Assembly: GCA_902729315.2 (NCBI GenBank)
Contig: LR746276.1
Coordinates: forward strand, 4,446,169-4,510,168
Origin: Spirodela intermedia
Lineage: Eukaryota; Streptophyta; Magnoliopsida; Alismatales; Araceae
Reading direction: 5' to 3'
Length of the DNA stretch: 64,000 bases
Shown here: positions 12,117 to 24,100 of the stretch, piece after piece
How the letters are laid out: each line of letters begins with the position of its first letter
Position numbering within the stretch: the first letter of the stretch is position 1
Program-made: the position numbers and the translations under genes
Notes under the pieces: model-generated
Told to the model about the DNA's origin: nothing
The model's database searches: none
The model's input: only the letters and a program-made list of their open reading frames with translations

Positions 12117-13100
12117 CTAACTCTCGAGCTTACTAATCCCGATCCGCTTCACAGCGGCGTTGCGCACGGCGTCGAGGTGCTTCTGCGGGTCCTCCATGAA
12201 CACCATGGCGCCCTGCTCCAGCCCCATCATGTAGCTCCTCACCTCCTTCCTTATCATCTCCTGCATCGCCCCCAGGAGCTCCTCGCTCAAGGGCGATTCC
12301 CGCCGTCGCCCTTCCGCCGCAGCGGGCGAAAAGTGTAGGAGGGTCTCCGCCGCCAGCCCCGGTGGCGACAAGCGGCGCCGCTCGTGGTCCTGATGGTGCT
12401 CGGCGGCGGAGGAAGAGGAGCTCGTCCCGGGGAGGGAGAGCGTCAGCGACGTCGCCGGATCCTCGCTGGCGGTAGGCTTCGCCGATGACGTGACCTCCAC
12501 GGCCGGCGGCAGTACTCCGCCGGCCCTGGCAATCGGCCGGAATATCCTCGACCTCGCCGCCTCCGCCGGCGGAGTAGAGTGCCGGCTCGAATCGCTCACG
12601 TCAGAGCTGGACGGGCTCCCCGCGCTGAAGCACATTCCCGAGACCGCCCGCTTCAGTGGCGGCTCCCCGCTATTCTCCTCCTCGCGATCGCCGCCGACGG
12701 TGGCACCGCCGCCGCTGCTCCCTGCGGGGGAATACTTGCGCTTGAGCGTGGAGTTCCAGTGGTTTTTCACGGCGTTGTCGGTCCTGCCATGGAGCAGCCG
12801 TGCGATGGTCGCCCACTTGTTGCCGAACTTGGCGTGGGCGCGGACGATCGTCTCGTCCTCGTCGGCGGAGAAGGGGCGATGTTCCACCTGCGGCGAGAGC
12901 TGGTTGCACCACCGCAGCCGGCACGACTTCCCGGACCTCCCCGGGATGGACTTGCTGATCAGCGACCAGTTCCTCGGCCCGTGCTTCTGCACCAGCCTCT
13001 GCAGGGCATCATCCTCCTCGGGACTCCACGGGCCCTTTATCCTACTCTCCGCCTCCCTTCTCCCCGCCGACGACTCCACGTTTACACCGGCGGCCGCCAT
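12117..13100 (-). CDS. R2R3-MYB transcription factor, subgroup 22 (MYB44/70/73/77 type)
   Basis: Encodes a 327-residue nuclear DNA-binding protein in one exon. R2 spans about residues 21-71 with Trp25, Trp45 and Trp64. R3 spans about 73-122 with Phe77 in place of the first Trp, then Trp96 and Trp115, the normal plant arrangement. The R3 recognition helix reads [13 protein letters not shown]. Subgroup-22 marks follow: 'GMCFSAGSP...SDVSDSS' in the place of the TGLYMSPxSP motif, an EAR-like repression motif LTLSL, and the C-terminal block '[13 protein letters not shown]'. In Arabidopsis this group mediates ABA, auxin and stress responses and can repress genes through the LxLxL motif. The lack of introns is typical of the subgroup. 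The start was chosen because it gives a short N-terminus before R2. Coding GC is very high. A GGT/GGC-rich stretch (13140-13190) lies in the presumed 5' UTR. Family assignment is secure; the exact orthologue is not. Confidence 0.96.
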   Translation of the reverse strand: MAAAGVNVESSAGRREAESRIKGPWSPEEDDALQRLVQKHGPRNWSLISKSIPGRSGKSCRLRWCNQLSPQVEHRPFSADEDETIVRAHAKFGNKWATIARLLHGRTDNAVKNHWNSTLKRKYSPAGSSGGGATVGGDREEENSGEPPLKRAVSGMCFSAGSPSSSDVSDSSRHSTPPAEAARSRIFRPIARAGGVLPPAVEVTSSAKPTASEDPATSLTLSLPGTSSSSSAAEHHQDHERRRLSPPGLAAETLLHFSPAAAEGRRRESPLSEELLGAMQEMIRKEVRSYMMGLEQGAMVFMEDPQKHLDAVRNAAVKRIGISKLES

Positions 13101-14600
13101 GGCCCGAAGCTTCTCCGGCCGGTTTCCGCTGCTGGCTACCGGTGGAGGTGGATGCGGTGGTGGTGGCGGTGGCGGTGGCGGTGGCGGAAGGTTGAGGACG
13201 GTGGTGGCGGCGGGGAAGCGGTATAAGTAGGAGGGATAAGGGACCGGGGGGGAGTCAGCGACCGGCGGTAACCGGTCGGCAACCGGCTAGGGCGGGCGTT
13301 AGACGGTGTTCCTCCAGCCGAGCGGTTGCTTGGATACAGCTGTCCAAGGACACGCGTCGCTCCCAGGGGGGCCCTTTTTTAAAATTCGTTCCTCTTTGGA
13401 CTCCCCTCCCGGTAGACCACGATGGCGGCCGTTACTCTCCTCGTAGAACTGCCCCTCTTTGTAGGGATATTTCTTCAAAACTTTTCATCCCCGGCTGGTT
13501 ATCCGTAATTTTCTCCTTGTCTCCACCTACCGCCGTCGCCGGCTTCGCGCATCGGCTCACCGGCTCACCGAATTAACCGCCTGACCAATCCTGACGCGCA
13601 CCCAGCTGACCAGCGGTGACGGGTCGCTGTCACGTAACCGCCTGGGAAGTGGGGCCCACTTTGGCCAACTGGAGCGAGTGGCTCCAGCTGTCGTTGGAGA
13701 CCTCGTTCCGCTCGTGGGCACGGGCGGTGACTGGACTCCACGGTAAAACCAAAGAGAACGCAGGGGTAAAGTAGGCATAAAAAGGGCGGGCCGTTACGCG
13801 GTGAGAGCTGGCTTCCAACAGAAAGTGGGCCCCACACGCGTTTATTACAATTCAAATTTTAAATCGCCTGCTCCCCAAAAAGCAGATAGAAGCCGACATC
13901 CGAATTCCGGGCCGCCCGATCTCTGCACGTGGGGGTCGATCTTCGCACGTGTGGGCTCCCTCTCCCGCATACCCGACACCCACGTGGCAGGCGGCCCGAG
14001 AGATTCCCAAGCCGTACTTTCCCGAGGCGACTGCCTCCCCCATCCCAACGGATCATAACGGGTCCCAACGGCTCACTGGCCCAATAACGGGCCCGGCCAA
14101 ATCCGCATCCCCTGCTGGCATCAACGGCCACCTTGGGGTGGACTCGCGGATCAGATCGAGGAACGGGCAGGTGAGCCCCTTTGACCATGACGGCTTACTG
14201 ACCCGCTTAAGATGTCGATGCCACGTGGGGACGGTCAGCATATCGGGGGCCGACAATCCAAAAACCGGTGAGAAAATTCAAACCGCCGACAGTTGTCGCC
14301 GTTCGAACTACCGGCGGCGAGCCCCGGCGGCATTTTGCCCGCGCGTTTTAGCCTTTCGGAGACAACTTGGGCTGGCCCCGACGTTTCCGCACGTGCGCGA
14401 AAGGTACCCAAAGGGAAAAAAACCTTTGACGCTGAGCATCGCCACGTCGGATGCAAGATGGACGGCCCCCCGACCCCCAAATCCCAGAGGAAAGGAGTGG
14501 TTTTTTACAATAACGTGTTCTAATAAAATTATAAAATATTAAATAGCCAGTTTTAATATTCGCGAGTATACCAAGACACGGCTTCCCTGTCCTCATCGTC
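13101..14600. promoter_or_regulatory. GC-rich 5' flank of the MYB gene
   Basis: No gene is recognised here. All frames in this stretch are GC-driven and overlap each other on both strands. There is no canonical TATA box near the MYB start; the nearest TATAA string (13219-13224) is on the plus strand. The region carries the CACGTG cluster described separately. Confidence 0.5.
13925..14448. promoter_or_regulatory. Cluster of G-box/ABRE (CACGTG) sites upstream of the MYB gene
   Basis: Perfect CACGTG palindromes occur at 13926-13931, 13946-13951, 13981-13986 (within CCACGTGGCAG), 14222-14227 and 14390-14395, plus a CACGTC at 14443-14448. Five perfect sites in about 470 bp is far above chance. 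They lie 0.8-1.3 kb upstream of the MYB start codon. bZIP (ABF/AREB) and bHLH factors bind such sites, and subgroup-22 MYBs are known ABA/stress-responsive genes, so a regulatory role is plausible but inferred. Confidence 0.6.
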
Positions 14601-15082
14601 CTCAACAGTGGGCATAAAAACTTATGCGGCCAACGTGACTTAATCTCTCCTTCCCACCGTGTCATTATCATTATTCCATAAAAAAATCATTTTTTTACCA
14701 TAAATCAGAAGCCCGTAAAGGATTAAACCCAAAAATAAAAAAACCTGTGAAGGGTAGTCTTAGAACCCACATATCGAAACAGGGCAGGTCTTATCTTTGT
14801 CAGATTTTATGCTGAGATTGCATCAGACTCGCCCTTCGAACACTTGATAATTACCGATTAATAGGATGACCTAAGTTTGTGAAGTGGGTAGTTATATAAT
14901 GGCTGACAAATATTCGGAAAAACCTTGTCACTACCCTTTTCCAGAAATATTCAATATTTTCACATGTATGAGCTGATATTGGTAGCAAGAAATGGGTAGC
15001 ATTTCCGATTGGATTCGAGAACCTGGTTGTGGTCAAGGAATTGTTCTTGTGATTGAAGGGTTGCCGTTGTTCTACTTGATCC

Positions 15083-15083
<1 letters not shown>

Positions 15084-15119
<36 letters not shown>

Positions 15120-15129
15120 GGGGGGGGGC
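15084..15129. repeat. (GA)15 followed by a G run
   Basis: Alternating GA from 15084 to about 15113, then GGGAGG and a run of about 13 G. This is a purine-only strand of about 45 bases. Confidence 0.9.
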
Positions 15130-15390
15130 GGAGGATTTCAGGATGAGGAAGATGATAGGATTTAAGTATGCGCGGAAGAAAAGGAGAAAACGTGATGCGC
15201 AAGATCCGTTGAACGATGGGTCTCCGGGGAAGCGATAGAATATGAAGGCAGCAGGTTCCCGACAGCGGCTTGTTTTGTACGGCTCCCCACCGAATCTCTC
15301 CCCTCCTTGACGATCATAATAATAGAAGAAATGGGCTGAGCCGTTGAACGATCCCATCACCCTCCTACTACTCCTACTCAGCTCGTTCCC

Positions 15391-15396
<6 letters not shown>

Positions 15397-15424
<28 letters not shown>
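15397..15424. repeat. (CT)14 microsatellite
   Basis: Uninterrupted CT units. Confidence 0.9.
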
Positions 15425-15425
<1 letters not shown>

Positions 15426-16365
15426 GATTTGTTATCGAGAGGCCCTCCTCTCTATCCAACTGCTCAACCCCCTCCATTGATGTTTCTTTCGGATACATGT
15501 CACAATCCTATCTCTCACTCTTTCTCTATCCAAGCGGTGACCGGGCATGCAGGATTAGGAGGAATCCTGCTTCGCGCGGAAATCCGCGTTGCACCCCACC
15601 AGATCCTCATCGTGCTTCTTCTCACGTGAAGCAACCGATTATATATACTCTCCTGTCTGGTTATCGCTCTTTCTTTCTAGGGTTCTCTTCCAAGCGGAGA
15701 ATACCCATATGCCGACTGTCGGATCATGCGGCCGAAATAAACAAGAACGAGGTTGACTGCGAGGTCTGGTCACCAGAGGCAGATCGAATCAGCTGGGGCC
15801 TCGCTGAATACAGTGAAGGAAGCACTGTCGGTGAGCAGTGGAAGTTCTTTAGTTGACTAGCGGAGAAGAAGACGCCATAGCCATTGATTGCAGCATTGAT
15901 TTCGACGAAAGTTCTCTCGTTTTGTTGTATGATGCTATTTTTTTACGTTCTTCGTGACTTCGAACATAATTTTTGGACGGGTACCTGATTTCAGCATCAT
16001 TATGATCATCTTCGTCATCGGAGCTGTTCGTCGACCGAGGGTTAGATTTTCTCTACGAGACAGATTTCTTTTACTCGTGAGTTCGTTCGAACGTTGACCC
16101 CGTATGAACGGGGAAGGAGAGTCAGCAACGCGGAAAGCTGGAGATGTAGGGCGTGCCCACGGGAGACTGAAAGGTTGACTCGCCGAGCGGGACCCACGGG
16201 AAGGTGTGGACAGAGGATAAGGAATGGGCGTCTTCCAGACGCCCATTGACTCTCGGAGGGGTCCATCACATCCGTGTCTGTAGCTGGCAAGCGAATCGAA
16301 GCCGTGGAGGCGTGGATCAGTTTGGTTGCATACGGACAACTTACCTCACATGATTTCCGTCCACC

Positions 16366-16368
<3 letters not shown>

Positions 16369-16396
<28 letters not shown>
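16369..16396. repeat. (AG)14 microsatellite
   Basis: Uninterrupted AG units, followed by an imperfect extension to about 16420. Confidence 0.9.
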
Positions 16397-16626
16397 TGTG
16401 AGAGAGAGAAAGAGAGAGAATAAACGAGTTTAACAAGGGAACAGTGGCTGGTACGCTGTAGACACCCAACAAGAAGAGTGAGGAGATCAATGGCCACACC
16501 TGACACCTTCCCTGCAGCAATAGAACTTGTGGGAGACGAAATCGTGTGATGCTCCGATCTAAGTCCTTACCCAGAGCAGCGGATGGGAGGAGTGAGATAG
16601 GAGGGAGAGAGGCGAAAGGGGGGGCT

Positions 16627-16653
16627 GAGAGAGAGAGAGAGAGAGAGAGAGAG
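16627..16653. repeat. (GA)13 microsatellite
   Basis: Uninterrupted GA units following GGGGGGCT, ending in GCGGGGGG. Confidence 0.9.
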
Positions 16654-16806
16654 CGGGGGGCATAGAGTATCCAGTGTAGCCCAGTCTATCCTGCCTACCG
16701 TGAAGGTGAAGCAGACCAGGCAAGATAAGCACTTTTTGAATCATTCATTTTTCGCCCACACCAAGAAACTACTAACAGTAAATTATCAGTTCTAATTTGC
16801 GTCGGC

Positions 16807-16894
16807 TTTTGGATTTTATCCTCTCTCGCTCTCTCTACTCTTTCTCTCTCTCTCTCTTTCTCACTCACTCACTCACTAACTCACGCTGTCTCTG

Positions 16895-16927
<33 letters not shown>

Positions 16928-16932
16928 TTCTC
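16807..16932. repeat. Compound (CT)n-(TCAC)n-(TCTCTG)n-(TC)n microsatellite
   Basis: CT-rich run, then TCAC tetramers (about 16860-16879), then GTCTCT hexamers (about 16887-16917), then CT again. Three different repeat units follow each other in one pyrimidine-rich strand. Confidence 0.85.
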
Positions 16933-17203
16933 TGCGTTAGCCAAGGACATGACAATCTGAACTGGGAAACTCAAAACTTTGAAGGGGTCTGACCCAGGAA
17001 GAGCTTACAATGATCTCATATCAATCTAACAACAGAGAAGTAAATTCGAGAGTCTGGAAAATATTTTTCTAATCCAGTTAAGCAAAACTGAAGCAAGTTT
17101 TCAATTGGAGATCTCTCCCCTGATTGCTCATCTAAAAGAACTATACTATATAAAAAATAAAACAAAATTATTAAAAATCATGGCATATGATGGGTTGATC
17201 TCT

Positions 17204-17600
17204 TCAGGTATTCTGGTGAGACCTCTTGTGTCTGCTGGCCCCAGACAATGGCTTTGACGTTGAGCTCAACTTCCTCAGAGATGCATGAAGGACCATGACT
17301 GCGAGAAAATGGCCACGCTGTGAAGGAATAAACTCAGAGTGATCGAACATAGAAGAAATGCCACATGTCAAACTCACCAGTGTAGCTGATGCTGAGGGCG
17401 CAAAGGACGGCCACCTGAAGATGGCAGTAGTAGAGGACAGTGGCGGTTGCTGAGACAAGATCCAGAAACAGACATAGATCATGAGCAGAGAGACAAGGTC
17501 TGGAAATGATCATTCAATCAGCCATCATACAAAAGGAGAAACTAGAACACTATACATATATATCAATATATATATACACATGTATATATAAGCTGGTAAG

Positions 17601-17641
<41 letters not shown>

Positions 17642-19953
17642 GAAAATGGAGATGAGATTTAGGATTAACTATAAAATGTGAGAAGAAGAGAGGGGATGGA
17701 AGAGGAGAATGACTTCAAGTGGAAAGGAAGGGGGTGGGGGAGGCGGTTGAGGATTCAAGAAGAGGGAGAATCAGAGCAATTTGGTGGAGAGTTTTCTGGG
17801 GGTTGAAGAAAAGAAAACTTCGATTAATCCAAATCATTCAAAGGAGACACGGAAGGGACGTTTGGTTTGTTCTCACGGCACAGAAGAAAGATAGGGGCTT
17901 TTGATTCGTCTTCCAATTTTCAAGGGCATGGGCCAGTTGGGGCCACAGTAGCATAGCAAAGCTGAGTTCCTTTGAACAGAAAATAACGAAAAATGTGGCA
18001 GAAAATGACTCGGATTCATTGTTCAGAACCCCGCAATATTAACATTGGGGTTTCTTCATGCGAATGTCAAAAAATGGAACGAAACGTGTGCATAAAACAA
18101 TACTTCAGCACATCTATTAGACAGCAGAAAATTATGCATAAAACTTAGAAAAATATTTCGAAATTGGCTAGAAAAGCATATTTTCCTCACTTTTTGTGGA
18201 TCACAAGGGCTTAATGTTTCCGTGTGCGACTAATTCCTTGATAATACAGAGAAATGGACTACTTCAAAATAATGTTTTGCTAATTGCTGCTGTCGTAACG
18301 CACCAAATTATAAGATTACACAGCCTCTGCAATCGACCATCAGCTCTTAGAATTTTCCAACCAGTAAGCTCTTCAAGCCCCATTACCAGAACTGGATTTA
18401 GATTTTGTCGTAGCCAGGTCTGACAGCACATATTCCAGCATCTGATTGGCAAATTCCGCAAACCATGAATCCTAATCTGGTACAAACATGGCTGACTAAT
18501 CTTCAAGATTTTAGGATAAGGATACTACATTCTGGGTCAAGAAGCCACAGCCTTTTTATAAAGGAAATTCAGTAGATTGAGTATCAGAGTACACAGATTA
18601 AGCTACCATGAGTTTTATAAGTCCTGGGACATCAGCGGATAGACCGTGGATTAGGAATCTAAAATAGAGCATAATTAGCTCGAAGAAACATCCACATATT
18701 TCTGAGTTAGGAAACGGCAAAACAATGGAGTGAACAAGAGGGTAACAAAGAAATACTTTGAAGCTCTTTAGACTTAAATCGATACATATGTGTGCGTGGT
18801 TCAGCTGCTTAGTCTTCTCATGATCAATCAAAGATCCCTTCTGGCTGATTTTGATGAATCAACCTCGGTAAATCATCCTACCCACTAAAATTAAATCGTA
18901 GTTCATGACCGTCCTCATGGTCAACTGATGCTGAGAAACATTACCAATTATTAAGATGAATCCGTAACATAGAGATTCAGGTTCAAAAAGATCAATATTC
19001 TATCAAATCTATATTATAAGTATCTACGCTGAACAACAGCCTTTATCATTCTACATGAACAGTATTTCACACACTGAACTGAAAAACGAAGTCAAAGCGC
19101 CCTACTCACCCAACTGGGCGACGCGAACTAAAGCAAACCTGACCCCTGGGTACCTCTGTTCAAGAACCCAAGAATCACTTGCAAACCTGAGAAGCTCCCA
19201 GATAGCCAAGCTCGACACCAGACCGAACAGAGCCAAGGGCATCTTATACCTGTAAAAAAAACAGGTCACAATTAGAAGGGGGTCGATCGATACCACGGCA
19301 GTTTGATCAATATCGCAACCACTGGGGAGAAGAAAAAGCCTGAAAGTGTGGAAGGGAGGGAAGTAGGGAGGGCCTCACAGCGTACAAGCGAGGACAAGAA
19401 GCCAGAGAGAGGCGTAGTTGCGGGCGTAGCGTTTGACGTTCTCCTGAACCCTCATCCTTGCAAGGGAAGGTCCGGCGGGCCACGAGTATGACGATGACTG
19501 CCCCCCGGCGGTCAAGAACCCCACGGCCCAAGGCGGGGTGCTGCCGGAGAAATCCTCTGCGTCGAGCCTTGCGAACGGATTGATGGTGAGAATGGATATG
19601 AAGGTGCGGACGACTGACAGGAGCGCACCGCCGCGGATGAGGTTCACCACGCCCTTGAGGCCGCCGCTCCCTCTGCCGCCGCCCCAAACGAGGAAGGCGG
19701 ATGCGGGGTCAGATGAGGAGGACGACGAGGAAGACGCCCCAGTACCAGGAACAGAGGCACCCAAATTGGAGAAGCCCCTGCGGCGGCGCGGGGCCTTCGC
19801 AGCGCCTGATGAGGCGGCGGAGGAGGAAGACGACGCCCGTTCATCGAGTATCTCCAGGTAGCCCGTTTCCCGCAGCCACGACTCAAACGCCGGCTCCGGC
19901 ACGCTCAGAGAGAGGGGATTCGCGGAGAAGACCCCCCCAGCTGGTGGCGCCAT
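17204..19953 (-). CDS. PRA1H: PRA1 family protein H (prenylated Rab acceptor 1), four exons
   Basis: Exons 19953-19379, 19249-19110, 17449-17378 and 17298-17204 join in one frame (575+140+72+95 nt) to give 293 residues ending in TGA. All introns are GT-AG. PRA1 proteins are small membrane proteins of ER, Golgi and endosomes that bind prenylated Rab GTPases and help vesicle traffic. The N-terminal half is Ser/Gly/Ala-rich and poorly conserved. The PRA1 domain starts near residue 150 ('TINPFARLDAEDFSGS'). The first hydrophobic hairpin runs about 177-215 ('LYKMPLALFGLVSSLAIWEL') and the second about 238-275 ('VAVLCALSISY', 'VMVLHASLRKL'). This bipartite arrangement and the wording match plant PRA1-H. 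The Met at 19953 (MAPPAGG) was chosen because the frame further upstream translates a (GA)n run. It is divergently arranged with EBS. A 1.7-kb second intron holds nothing I recognise. Confidence 0.93.
17605..17636. repeat. (GA)16 microsatellite in PRA1H intron 2
   Basis: Uninterrupted GA units in the large second intron, on the plus strand; it is therefore (TC)n in the PRA1H transcript. Confidence 0.9.
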
Positions 19954-19966
19954 AGTTCCTTCCCTC

Positions 19967-20013
<47 letters not shown>

Positions 20014-21129
20014 TCTCTCTGAGCGTGCCCGGCACAGAAGGCAGCGTTCTGGGCCTGCCACGACCCCCAATATTTCGGGCATCCCCAGAGCACAAAAGTA
20101 TAGGAACACAATTTTATGCAAATATCTGATAATTTGTTACGACTGTTTTCTAATTAAATAAATCCTTCTGGAACGTATTAACTTATGCAATGAGGAGCTA
20201 ATGTGCCATTATGACGGATTTTTTTAATTTTTTAATTTTAAAAATTATTCGAGTCCCCAAAAAATAAATTTCCAAACTAATCTTGGCTGCATTTGGGTAT
20301 TTTACCACTAAAAAATGATATTGTTTTCTTATTTTTTTATTAGAGAAGCCCATTTTTTCAAGGTTTTCTCATTTTCTAATAATTAAAATTTGGATAAAAT
20401 AGGCCCACACCAATTCTGAACTGCGTAAATAATCAGAATAATATTTTAAATTTTTCGTAAAAGGATTTATTTAAGATAAATTATTAAATTCTCTTGGATA
20501 AATTCTTAGCTCTTAGGGGGAAGCTCAATAAATGGGCGGGCGCTTTCTCGCCACACAGAAGGACTGCCACGTGGCCAAAAGGCAGAGTTCTCAGATCCGA
20601 ACCCATTAAAACTGGGATTTTTTTCCCTACCTATTATAGCCTTACATATTCTCATTTGTACATTTTTGCCATCAGTTACTAATCTCGATCCCTCCGCCGC
20701 CACCGCCGCCGCCGTTGCCGCCGTTTCTGGCTTCCTTGTCCGATGGCGAGGAGCAACTGCGTTGTCCCTCAGAACCATCGCAGAACTGAGAGGCCATCCA
20801 GCCCACGGGGGTAGGGTTTCTTAGCGACCCTTCTCCCTCTCTCTCCGCACCTTAGAATAATAGTCTGGCATCCATCAAGGCCCCAATTCCGACCTCTCCT
20901 CTTCCGCGACTGTCCCCTCGTCTTCTTTCTTTCTCTCTAGTGTTCCTACGGGGGGAGGGGAGGTCGAAATGTTCACACTCCTCGAAAGGGCCAGATTCCT
21001 CTGTCTGATTGCTGCTGCATGACTGCGTCAGATCCTCTCTCCCCTGCCCCTGCGACTATATAGTCGGATAATTTAGTGGGTCGCATATTCTGCAGTCCGT
21101 TTGCGGTGGAGGGGAAGAACGGAACCCGC
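19954..21129. promoter_or_regulatory. Shared divergent promoter region of PRA1H and EBS
   Basis: The two start codons are 1,177 bp apart and point away from each other. A perfect 10-bp palindrome GCCACGTGGC lies at 20566-20575. The palindrome GACTATATAGTC at 21054-21065 contains TATATA and sits 65-76 nt before the EBS start codon, so it is the best TATA candidate for EBS. CCG/CCT-rich sequence (20690-20950) is typical of plant 5' leaders. An AT-rich middle (20100-20480) contains nothing I recognise. Bidirectional control is inferred from spacing only. Confidence 0.5.
19969..20008. repeat. (CT)20 microsatellite in the PRA1H 5' leader
   Basis: About 20 CT units on the plus strand, i.e. (GA)n in the PRA1H sense strand, ending about 16 nt before its start codon. 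Confidence 0.9.
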
Positions 21130-24100
21130 ATGGCAAAGACGAAGCCGGGGAAGAAGGTCCTTGAATCTTACACCATCAAAGGAACAAATAAGGTTGTGAA
21201 AGGTATATCATCTGCAGGCATCGTCTTCGTAAACAAGGGTTTCGATTGCAATGCTGGGCACTAATGGTTGTATCTCTCACCGATTCCTCGTCGATTCGTT
21301 GCCGATCTTGTTGCAGCTGGGGACTGTGTGCTGATGCGCCCTTCAGACTCAGACAAGCTGCCATATGTGGCGAGGGTAGAGAAGATCGAGGCAGATCAGC
21401 GTGGCAATGTGAGGGTGAGGGTAAGGTGGTACTATCGGCCTGAGGAGTCAATCGGGGGACGGTCCCAGTTCCATGGGGCTAAGGAGCTCTTCCTCTCGGA
21501 CCATTACGACGTGCAGAGTGCCCACACCATCGAGGGAAAGTGCACCGTTCACTCTTTCAAAAATTACTCCAAACTGGAGAATGTTGGCCCTGAGGATTAC
21601 TTCTGCCGCTTTGAGTACAAGGCCGCCACTGGTGGCTTCACCCCTGACCGTGTAGCAGTGTACGTTGCCCAAATGACATTTTTTTTCCTTTTGTTGTCTC
21701 TGTTACGACTCTGGTGGATCCATTATCTCTTCTCATTAATTAATTTGCCTCTTCTCGTTGATGAAGATATTGCAAATGCGAGATGCCCTATAACCCTGAT
21801 GATCTCATGGTTCAGTGTGAAGGATGCAAGGATTGGTAAGTAATCTGCTGTTTATTTTTATAGTTTAGGTTGTCAACAGTGTGCCAATACAATTTTTTTG
21901 TTTTTTTGAAATTTTTCGGGCATGAAGCAATCACAATTGATTAATATGCCGAGTCCATCATTGGCGTGCATCTTCATTTATTTCATCATAGTTCAGAACT
22001 TAAATAAATTTAGCTAGTGAACTTTTTAACTAGGAGAAGGGCACATTCTCATGGAAGGCCACAGAAGTGTGCCCACGTATATATCATTATAAATAAAACG
22101 CTTTGAAATTTTATGTGATCTGTTGCTGCACATATATCTTAAATATAACAATGTCGAGATGCTGAAATGAACTATATGCAACGAAATGGCTATACCTTAT
22201 GAATATGTAAATATATCTTACCAAAGATGCCATCTGTTGTGACTGTAGTGAGGGATGTGAACTAACTCAATGTTGCATTCGAAATTTGGCAAACAAAGAC
22301 AACCGCCATAATTGACCATGGGCACATTATAAGAATTTTGTGGAAAAATCCATCTTTAAGGATGCAACCCAAGTGCTAGTGCATCAACAAGGTAAAAGTG
22401 GGTGCTATGCAAGAGCCCAATAACTGAAGACCGATGAGCAAGAAAGAAGCTGGAGAGAAAATACATAATTTTCAGACGCAGTATGTCTCATAAATAGTAG
22501 ATTAGTTTTCAGTCTAGGACTCTAGGAATAAAGAATTTGGAGAATGGATGATAGGAAATGTGACCGACAGTGTCTTAACCAGGGTTCAATCAGACATCTT
22601 TCAGCTGCACTAACTTCATGCACTAATGCTTTAGATTAAGCTTTTGTCAAATTGAATCCTTCCTAGGGTAGCAGTACTGAAGGGATTAGGCCAATTGACA
22701 GCCAGTATAATGCATGAAATCATTGGACTGCACTAACCTCATCCAATTATGCACAGATTGAGTTTGAGTCAAATCAAGTTGTGGGAGTACAGAAGGGGTT
22801 GCGCTAGTTTATTGGGAAGTTACTGACTGTCTAATAAAACTTAGTCTTCTTCTTTCACTGTATTTACTACTATTTCAAGGGAATCAATGAAATCAAAGAA
22901 GATGGATCTACCACTTGGATGAGTTTATATTCTGAAGAGGTAATTCTATTGTGGTTCAGACCATCCTGACTTAGATGTATGAACTTGGGCTGCAGTATTT
23001 TGCAGAAAAGTTTCAAAGATTTTCTTACTGTTTTTGGATGGCTCAAATGCAGTTCATTAGTTTATAATGCGTCAAAATGATTTCCAATCAATTCCAGCCG
23101 CATACTGATTTGAGGCATCAGACTGATCACACAATATTTCATCAAAAAATGAGAAATAAATAAAAAATGAAATATGAAGTAATATGTTGATAGATCTCTG
23201 TATAAGTAGTGTGGAGGATGGATCGGTGTAATTTTTTTGACTTGAGCTCTCAAAAACTTTATTTCTAATAAAAGGTAATAAAAATGGGATATGAAATCAT
23301 TAAGGAAATGAAAATATTTTGATAATAAATACAATTTTGAACTTGTAGTATTTAAAGGAAGAACAATCGCTAAGGCATCTTTTCATTGGAAAAGTTTAAT
23401 TGTCTTTAGAATGGTCATGGGAGAAAGAACGATATTCTTTTGCCGAAGTAACAGCAATGGGGTGTATCAGGAGGTTCAATGAAGTCCATGAATATCTTAG
23501 TTCATCTAGAGAATCGGGTCACCTTTCATCTAACAAAGGAGAGAGAATGCTGATGCCAACATAGGATCAAATAAGAAGGATTCTTACTAGAATTGATCTA
23601 TGCTTGCTAGAGAGTGATGACTCTGATTGCTAGTAAGCATGACATGTACAAATTGATAATATTTGTCAAATAATTTCTTTAATATGGTTCCATCCATTGA
23701 TAAATGCGAAAAAAAAATTCATGTTTTTTTTAATGTTATTCTATTTTTAAAATAATCAGTTGTTACAATAATAAAAGAATAATGCGGATCTCTAATATCT
23801 TTATTCCAATTAGCCATAACCTACAAGTGTGGATATAACCTTTACTTGAATGGTAAAAATAAGATGTGCCTTGTTGCTTCATATCCATCATCACTGGGAT
23901 ACTGTTGAATAAGCAGACACTTCCCTCTAACTGCTGCAGTAGTCTGTTGTGATTATATATTGTTCATGGGATCACAGGCTCCTAACCATCCATCTCAGGA
24001 ATCTAAGATCTCATCTGGCTGTCGTTTGGTCATCTGCAGCTGTTGTTACCATGCCTCCTTTCCATGCTTCACAGGAACTCTCGAAATGCCATCAAGCCAT

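Larger units (their letters stand above)
14601..17203. other. Microsatellite-rich intergenic region between MYB and PRA1H
   Basis: No recognisable protein-coding gene. The region holds (GA)n at 15084-15113, (CT)n at 15397-15424, (GA)n at 16369-16396 and 16627-16653, and a compound CT-type repeat at 16807-16932. Frames here translate the dinucleotide runs into Ser-Leu or Arg-Glu repeats. A TATATATA string at 15640-15650, followed by a pyrimidine-rich leader, could drive a non-coding or short transcript on the plus strand; I cannot support a product. Confidence 0.5.

Noticed and set aside
12490-13230. Long plus-strand frames (246 and 215 residues) opposite the MYB gene
   Set aside because: They are shadows of the GC-rich MYB coding exon and its leader; no domain is seen and the MYB frame explains the sequence.
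13557-14671. Many overlapping frames on both strands upstream of the MYB gene
   Set aside because: They overlap each other in several frames, as expected for GC-rich DNA with few stops; none has a domain.
14851-15498. 215-residue minus-strand frame
   Set aside because: It mostly translates GA/CT repeats into Arg-Glu and Ser-Leu runs and has no family match.
16042-16506. 154-residue minus-strand frame
   Set aside because: It contains a Ser-Leu run from a (GA)n tract and has no recognisable domain.
16807-16932. Pyrimidine tract searched for a conserved plant microRNA such as miR156 or miR535
   Set aside because: No mature microRNA sequence or fold-back with a proper arm pair was found; the similarity is only GA/CT repeat content.
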